From Xanthostigma xanthostigma (lineage: Eukaryota > Arthropoda > Insecta > Raphidioptera > Raphidiidae): DNA of 64,000 nt. How positions within the stretch are numbered: the first letter of the stretch is position 1; every line of letters begins with the position of its first letter. The stretch lies in NCBI GenBank assembly GCA_963575645.1, contig OY754470.1, positions 1,426,001 through 1,490,000 of the forward strand. The letters run 5' to 3'. Under the pieces are notes generated by a model. It did no database searches. It was not told where the DNA came from and saw nothing but the letters and a program-made list of their open reading frames with translations. A program made the position numbers and the translations under genes. This document shows positions 58,255 to 64,000 of the stretch, one piece after another.

Positions 58255-58575
58255 TAGAAAGCTAAAGAGTTTGTTTGTTTGGTTGGTTGAACGCGCTAAT
58301 CTCAGGAACTACTGATTCGAAATGAAAATTTTGTTTGTTGGATAGTCCATTTATCATGAAAGGGTGTAGGCCAATAGGAGCGGAGCATCAATGAAAAATG
58401 TTGCAAAAAATTTATTCCTCCGACAAAAACTTTCGAACGGTAACTCCGATTATCATGAAATTTGGACACAACATTTATCTCAGTAAACTAATAGGAACGT
58501 GTGTACTCACGTCCCTTCCACCCCATTCGTTCTTTTGCACCCGAGTGAAACCGGGCGGGACTGCTAGTTACATAT
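58255..58575 (+). repeat. Retroelement-tail repeat, longest copy
   Basis: GAACGCGCTAATCTCAGGAA, then TTATCATGAAAGGGTGTAGG, TTATCATGAAATTTGGACAC, and CACCCGAGTGAAACCGGGCG before GGGACTGCTAGTTA. Partial copies are at 1,141-1,290 (reverse) and 37,160-37,480. It fits the 3' non-coding part of an RTE-like LINE or a SINE made from it. Confidence 0.5.
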
Positions 58576-59482
58576 TATATATGGAGACAGATGAGCCTTC
58601 TCGTTACTCAAATGCTAATAATTAGGTACGTACGTATTTCGTCTACCAAACCGCATACAGATTCAACTTACTGCTCAAAAAGTCGATAGTTAAGCCGTTT
58701 TTAGTATTTTAATTCCTCGACTAAACAGTTTGATAGTTTAAAAACTAGTTTTCATATGTTGCTGATGATTTTAATTTTACAATTCATTATTCTAACTGAC
58801 AAATTGGACTATTTGTAGTCCTTTGAATGATCAATAAATTAAATTAAACCAAGAATTGGTCAGAAAACATTCTGTATAAAAAGAGAGTATAGTAAATGTT
58901 TTATAAACTCGGTGTGTTTTAGTGGAAGTCACAAAACACACAAAATAGGCCATAAAATAAAAACATTGTAACAACATGTAATTAACAAATGAGCAGAGAA
59001 TAGTGTTGTTGGTAGCCGAGCCCGCGCACAGCTATTAGAGGGGCAGCTGTGCTGATAACTAGTGTCCGCCATTAATAGTGAAATATATACTGACCGTTCG
59101 ATTCCCAGTCGTGTCGTTTCGGTTTTTAATTCACGCCGCGGATCGCCCGATACCACTCTCATTTTGCCGCAAACTTCCGCTAAAAGTAACACCTTTTTTT
59201 TCAATGCATTTTTCACCATCGGCGTTTCCCTATGTTTAGTTTTTAACGACTAAAGAAACCTTAATTTTATTTTTAATAAAATAGCAATTTCATTTGCAAC
59301 TGAAAATTTAACTTTAATAAAAATAACTAAAATTTTGAGAACTTTCTTTCCGAGTATTTAATATCTAGTATTTAGTATCTAATAATAATTTTACATTTTA
59401 ATAGATAGAATTTTTAGATAGAATGTTTTTATTTCTGATTTGCACAAGTGCATAGAAAAATGTCATACAAAAAAATTACAAT
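58576..59482. other. Intergenic, no supported gene
   Basis: Overlapping frames on both strands at 58,929-59,253 lie in a slightly GC-richer patch; no family recognised. Confidence 0.35.
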
Positions 59483-59591
59483 TTACAAAAAGTCTTTGAT
59501 ATTATAATGACACTGATCACACAGCGTGTCCTTTAGTTTTTTTTTTAAATGTACTTAGCGGTAGGTCTTTTATTTCTCCTGGAATATTGTT
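59483..59591 (-). pseudogene. LINE reverse transcriptase, extreme C-terminus, frameshifted
   Basis: The minus strand reads NNIPGEIKDLPLSTFKKK and then, after a one-base shift within a run of ten A's, a frame ending YNIKDFL and a stop. 'LP.EIK.L....FK..LK..L......Y....FL' is the common C-terminal tail of Jockey/CR1-type LINE polyproteins. The sequence after the stop (to about 59,400) would be its 3' UTR. Confidence 0.5.
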
Positions 59592-60920
59592 TTAAATTTT
59601 TAAATATACCTAGATAGAACAGCTGTGATTAGATTATACAAAATTTATGTAATCAGAACAATACAAAAAAATATTAAAAATACAATCTAGGGTCGTTGTC
59701 AAATAAAATCTTTTGACAAAGCTTTCTGCAATCCAGCATGATAGTTCTCAGTGACGGTTGTTGTTCTCTGCATTTCGGCTCAAAAATTCAAAAAGATGAA
59801 ACCGTTGAATTTTCTAAACTATGACCTTGAGATAAGTACGCCACTGTTTTGACACATGTGTGCTCTGGCGTAACGTATAGTTAGTTTCGCGCTCGTTGTA
59901 TGTCTCTGCAGAAAAGACACCAGTTATTTGCACAGTTTCCTTTATTTATTACTGTTCCGAGGGTGTAGCGAGTGTACCCTTAGTGTGGCCTCTGTGCAAT
60001 ACACCTCTGGACTGCTGCACGAGCGTCGACTTTCTCTCTCATTCTCCGTCGCGACGTACGCAATGCAGCCGCCGACGCTCCGCGGAGCGAACACTAAAAC
60101 AACATTTCAACGAAATTGCTATTTTGTACCAATAAAACACACGCGTTTTATATTGTTTAAAAGTAAATTGATTGACTTGTGTACTCGTAGTGCTTTGTTG
60201 ATATTATTATCATTCTAAGGATCCGATGCGAGGCAGTCGAAATCTTGAGAACCCCTTAGCATTTGTACCTCCGAAAATACTTAACTTATTGAATTGAAAT
60301 CAATCCTTTTGTGTTTGTGGCAATGAAAATAATATTCATATACCACTTTTTTTAAAATAATTTTTTAATAATTGAATATGGTTATGATCCAGTTTCTAGA
60401 GATCTCGCCGTACGACCGACGCCAATAATGTGCGTGTTATATTATAACCGCGCACGGAGTGCGCCCGCCAAGTTCTCGCAAAGCACTGTAAACTATATTT
60501 ACATGAATCATTTCGAGCTGATTTCGACCCCCCACTATATCCGTGGCTAGTTACGTTACAGAACTATTTTTTTTTCAGAGGGTATAAAGTTTAAAGGTGC
60601 AGTATTCCAAATTTCGTACGTCTGGGTGGAATAGTTTTCAAGATCCGAGTGTCGAAAAATCACGATTTTGGGCATTCACTGATCATCATTATTCACAAGC
60701 ATCTAGCCGGTGATGGCCATCAACCAGTCATCCGAACACTACTCGCGTCTAGTCTAGTCTAGTCATGGCGTGTGATATGATGCGTATATAATAAGTAAGA
60801 ATGAAAAGAATTGAAAAGTCATCAAAAACAAAAATGTGAAAAAAGGCTCTAGTTCGATACAAAGAACAAATGGGTTTGCCGGTGAAAACTTGGAACCTTC
60901 TTAGATCTCACTTCTTTTTT
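59592..60920. other. Intergenic with a GC-richer patch at 59,840-60,120
   Basis: The patch includes GTCGCGACGTACG and CCGCCGACGCTCCGCGGAGC. Two overlapping plus frames of 79 and 96 codons (59,896-60,218) are unassigned. CTAGTCTAGTCTAGTC occurs near 60,750. No gene is supported. Confidence 0.3.
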
Positions 60921-61588
60921 GACGTGATAACGTCTTATAAATTGATGAATCACCAATCTTATAAATTGATAAAACACCGGCTGCATGCACGAAAAAGTGT
61001 AACGTTCCTAAATCCTAACGTTCCTAACGTTCGTAACGCGTAACGTTCCGCCTGACCCTGTGCGTGCTTTTTGCTAATTTCTCGCTCAATTTAAATCAGA
61101 TCGGTTTGAAACCAGTCTTAAACAAAAGAGGAGAACATTTTACATAGATTTCGTATAACAGAATTTGCCTAAACAGTTTTTTTATACAAATTTATATAGA
61201 AAAATAGCTGTATAAATGCAATGTTGTATAATGCATGGCGCGACGCGGTCGGTCGTCTTTGTTTGCCGTACATGGAAATTAGAAAATAACGTATGTCTTG
61301 TCTTAACATGAAAACGGCTGCATTTCTAATGTTTAATTCAATTTTTTGACATTAGTATTTTGTGAAATGCAACGCCTTCTAAGTTAACTATTGGAATAAC
61401 TAATTATTATTAGAACATAATACTTTGACAGTTGCAAACGTCACTTTTGACATTTCTTATCATTCCGACACCAAGGATAAGCGGATTGAAACCAAATTTT
61501 GGGAGGTTTAGGTTATGTATTACGGAATACGTTATCACGTAAAACTATCGTCCGTAAACCGACTTTACAGACAACCAATTTTTTTTTT
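60921..61588 (+). mobile_element. Family D element, copy D
   Basis: Starts GACGTGATAACGTCTTATAA after a T-run and ends GACTTTACAGACAACCAA plus a T-run. Nearly identical to copy C. The internal AACGTTC/TAACG array is 61,002-61,045. No coding content. Confidence 0.75.
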
Positions 61589-62477
61589 GGCAGCAAATCC
61601 CCTTGGCTTGGTATCGAACTTGGCCCTTTCTTCACATTTATGTTTTTGGTGAGATACTATTGGCAAAGAGACTGAAAACAAAGGTGTGGCCTTTAATATC
61701 TTCATCACGCCACCATCTTCTCCATATTTAAGACTGCTTTAGTCTGTCCGCGCGGTAAAATATATTGATATCGGTGAACGGAGGGGGAGGAGTTGAGCAT
61801 CGACTGACTGACATTTACGATCTTTGGATTTTACTACTGTTTTATGTCACTTAAGTGTGAAAGCAACGAAACAATCACAAATGAAATTGGTTTCGCAATC
61901 TTAAGATGAGATTTCTGTGTGTATGCGAAAATTACGACGAAAGTTTTTAGTACCTAAACCGGTTATTAAATCAAACCAATCAAAGCCGTGTATAACTCTC
62001 AAGATTAGAAATAGGTCATAAAAGTTTCACGAAAATTTTTAACGGCGTGTTTTTGTGGACTTTGCATCGACAATAAAAGTCACAAACGTGCCTGGTAAAT
62101 CTTATCACGTTAACGTCTATATCTTAAAATGTTTCAAAAAGAAATCATTTAATGTTAAAATTAGAAACCATTTAGCTTAAAGAAGATGCTGGTTTTTTAT
62201 AAGTAAACGCGTACTATTGAAACATTTTTGATTTAACACCAGTGGACATTTCAATTGCCCCAAAAATGTTTACTGTAATTATGAAGTTGAGAAATAGTTT
62301 AGTGGAAATACGTAGAGACCTCAAAATATTTTGGTAACGAACAGAAAAAAATGTCCTTAAATTTGGTAAATTTTTAGAGGCGCCGGTACAATACAAATGT
62401 ATATAAGATATAACCAGGGCAGTCAGAAATGTTAAAAAATCGGGCATCCGTGGTATTATATAATTTGAGCACTTAAC
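61589..62477. other. Intergenic, no supported gene
   Basis: No recognisable product; a 77-codon minus frame at 62,214-62,447. Confidence 0.35.
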
Positions 62478-62894
62478 TAGTTAAAAATAATAATAATAAT
62501 AATGCGTTTAACGTCCGTTTCTCGACTTTGTGTCATAACAGACGCCATTCGCATCATTACTATTTTCTATCTATCACTCTTTCCGTTATTTTCTATACAT
62601 TTTTAAACTTCCACTTAATTAATAGCAATGGACGAACGAAGGAACTTTTAGGAAATTAGGATAAGGTAGGAAAATTTTGAGCATAGGAGTTTGACAGGTA
62701 TTCGGCCATGGCCTTGAATAAGGAACCATCTCGATATTTATCTGAAATTATTGAGGGAAACCATGGAAAACTTCAACAAGATGGCCGGTACAGGAATTAC
62801 CGTTTCTCGGCGGGAGGCAGCAGGAAAACCTCCCGAATGCGAGTCTAGTACTCTGACCACTACGCTACACCGCTCGGTATTAGTTAAAAATAAT
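62478..62894 (-). mobile_element. tRNA-derived SINE with 14-bp target-site duplications
   Basis: TAGTTAAAAATAAT occurs at 62,478-62,491 and again at 62,881-62,894. Between them, on the minus strand from 62,880, the head reads GAGCGGTGTAGCGTAGTGGT (A box TAGCGTAGTGGT) and CTCGCATTCGGGAGG before a degenerate B box (GGTTTTCCTGC). A ~300-bp body follows, ending in GACGTTAAACGC and an (ATT)n tail. Length about 389 bp. Confidence 0.8.
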
Positions 62895-63584
62895 CAATAA
62901 GTCAGTCCCATAAATAATTCGCTCTCATTGGAAATGAAACTTTGTGTTCTTTTAGAACAGAAAAAAAGTTAGTCCAGGATGGAGTAGTTTTGTTAATTGT
63001 CTTACGATTTGAAAAAAAAAATAGTTATAATCCGCTTTTCTTTTCATTTTAAACCCGAACATAAAAACTGGACTGTCCGGGTGAAAACCGGACACCCAGC
63101 AGCTCTGAATATAACATACATCAACAAGGAGGTCCTCATATGCATATAATAGTAAATTATGAAAATCGAGCGGTCAATTTAAATTAGACACGAAACATAC
63201 AATAGCCTTTCTAATGGTGGCGGCGGCTCTAGCAGTAGCAGTTGAGTATAACTTTGACGGTGGCACCTAATGGGATGGCCCGAAAGCCTATTAACTGTGA
63301 TGGAGTCCCTCGACGTTGACCGGATTGCCCTCCGGCCAATGCTTTTTACTTTATTATATATACGGTGCTGGGCTGTTGTCGCTATCTACCGGGAGTTGTG
63401 TTTGGCTTTAAGACTGTGTGAGCGCGTAAATGGCCAACGTTGCATTCGCGTTCTATCGCCGTTTACGTCCTACAATTAAAATTACACATCGTGAATGAAT
63501 AGGCTGAAGATTACATGCCTTTCGAGTCGCAAAAAATCACTAACATAGCGAGGAACAGATAACATTTTACATTGTATTATATTT
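62895..63584. other. Intergenic with a GC-richer patch at 63,215-63,470
   Basis: A 69-codon plus frame (63,270-63,479) has no known domain. A GGCGGCGGC string lies at 63,220. No gene is supported. Confidence 0.3.
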
Positions 63585-64000
63585 CTACTAGCTGTACCCG
63601 CGGCTCCGTACGCGATTGAGATGAAACGGGACAGCGATAACAATATAGTGGAGCCGTGCCACTTTAGAAAACAGTGTTTATATACACTTTGAGGTTTTCA
63701 CCAGCAGTTTTTGCGTGCTATATATATATTACGTGTGAATTTTAAAATTATTCTCTATTTTACCCTCTTGAGGGATGAGTTTGCAAAAACGCTGAAATAC
63801 GTAATCTTTTATTCCCCATACAAACTTTCATCCCCCTTTTCACTCTCTTCACGTTTTTTTTGAGACAAAAGATATCCTATGTCCGTCCTCGGGATGCAAT
63901 CCATCTTCTTGTCAAATTTTATCGAAATCTGTTTAGGGGTTTCCGCGTTTAAGCGTAACAAACAAACTCACATTTGCATTTATAATATTATAGCGGACCC
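63585..64000 (+). repeat. Retroelement tail, running off the window
   Basis: CTAGCTGTACCCGCGGCTCC, ACGCGATTGAGATGAAACGG, then near the end AAATCTGTTTAGGGGTTTCC, GCGTTTAAGCGTAACAAACA and ATTTATAATATTATAGCGGA. This phrase order is that of common insect LINE/SINE tails. A reverse fragment of its start is at 10,520-10,605. Confidence 0.5.

Overview
This is an AT-rich stretch of an arthropod nuclear genome, almost certainly an insect. The evidence is a spliced gene for a secreted insect-type GMC (glucose/methanol/choline) oxidoreductase with GT-AG introns, a TATA + arthropod-type initiator promoter, and many eukaryotic transposon relics (Tc1/mariner, pogo/Tigger-like, PIF/Harbinger-like, LINE, tRNA-derived SINE, foldback MITEs). 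No bacterial-type operons, rRNA or CRISPR arrays are present. Several repeat tails resemble those common in Lepidoptera, but I do not assign an order.

The one gene I can support is at 39,441-44,584 on the + strand: 11 exons encoding 645 residues. It has a signal peptide, a cysteine-containing N-terminal extension, an acidic linker, the FAD Rossmann motif, both GMC signatures and the C-terminal catalytic His/Asn region. Every intron is GT-AG, all reading phases agree, and no frame break was found, so it looks functional. It has a TATA box 31 bp before an initiator, and a polyadenylation signal about 145 bp after the stop. Its introns hold two MITE insertions, a duplicated 5' splice site and a possible relic or alternative exon.

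Layout. 0-9.6 kb: repeats, two copies of a Tigger-like element (one keeping a CENP-B-type helix-turn-helix) and a 51-bp minisatellite. 9.8-10.4 kb: a deleted mariner-type element with a transposase relic. 12-21 kb: several foldback elements and a LINE relic. 21.5-23.2 kb: a tandem dimer of a ~670-730 bp element (family D) whose other copies lie at 32.9 and 60.9 kb. 24.35-25.58 kb: a nearly perfect 1.2-kb palindrome. 26-38.9 kb: further repeats, including a short insertion at 36.3 kb with 39-bp perfect inverted repeats and an LTR fragment with a primer-binding site. 39.4-44.7 kb: the GMC gene. 45-64 kb: more foldbacks, a Harbinger-like relic, minisatellites, a LINE relic and an intact-looking SINE with 14-bp target-site duplications (62.5-62.9 kb).

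The window is essentially one enzyme gene in a dense bed of non-autonomous transposons. The most unusual structures are the 1.2-kb palindrome with ten GTCATCCG sites, the family of CTGATGA-hairpin-GAAACGT (hammerhead-like) motifs, the related ACCCG...TCCACCA minisatellites at three loci, and the recombined family D copy at 22.2-23.2 kb. All repeat-family links were made by eye within this window; no database was searched.
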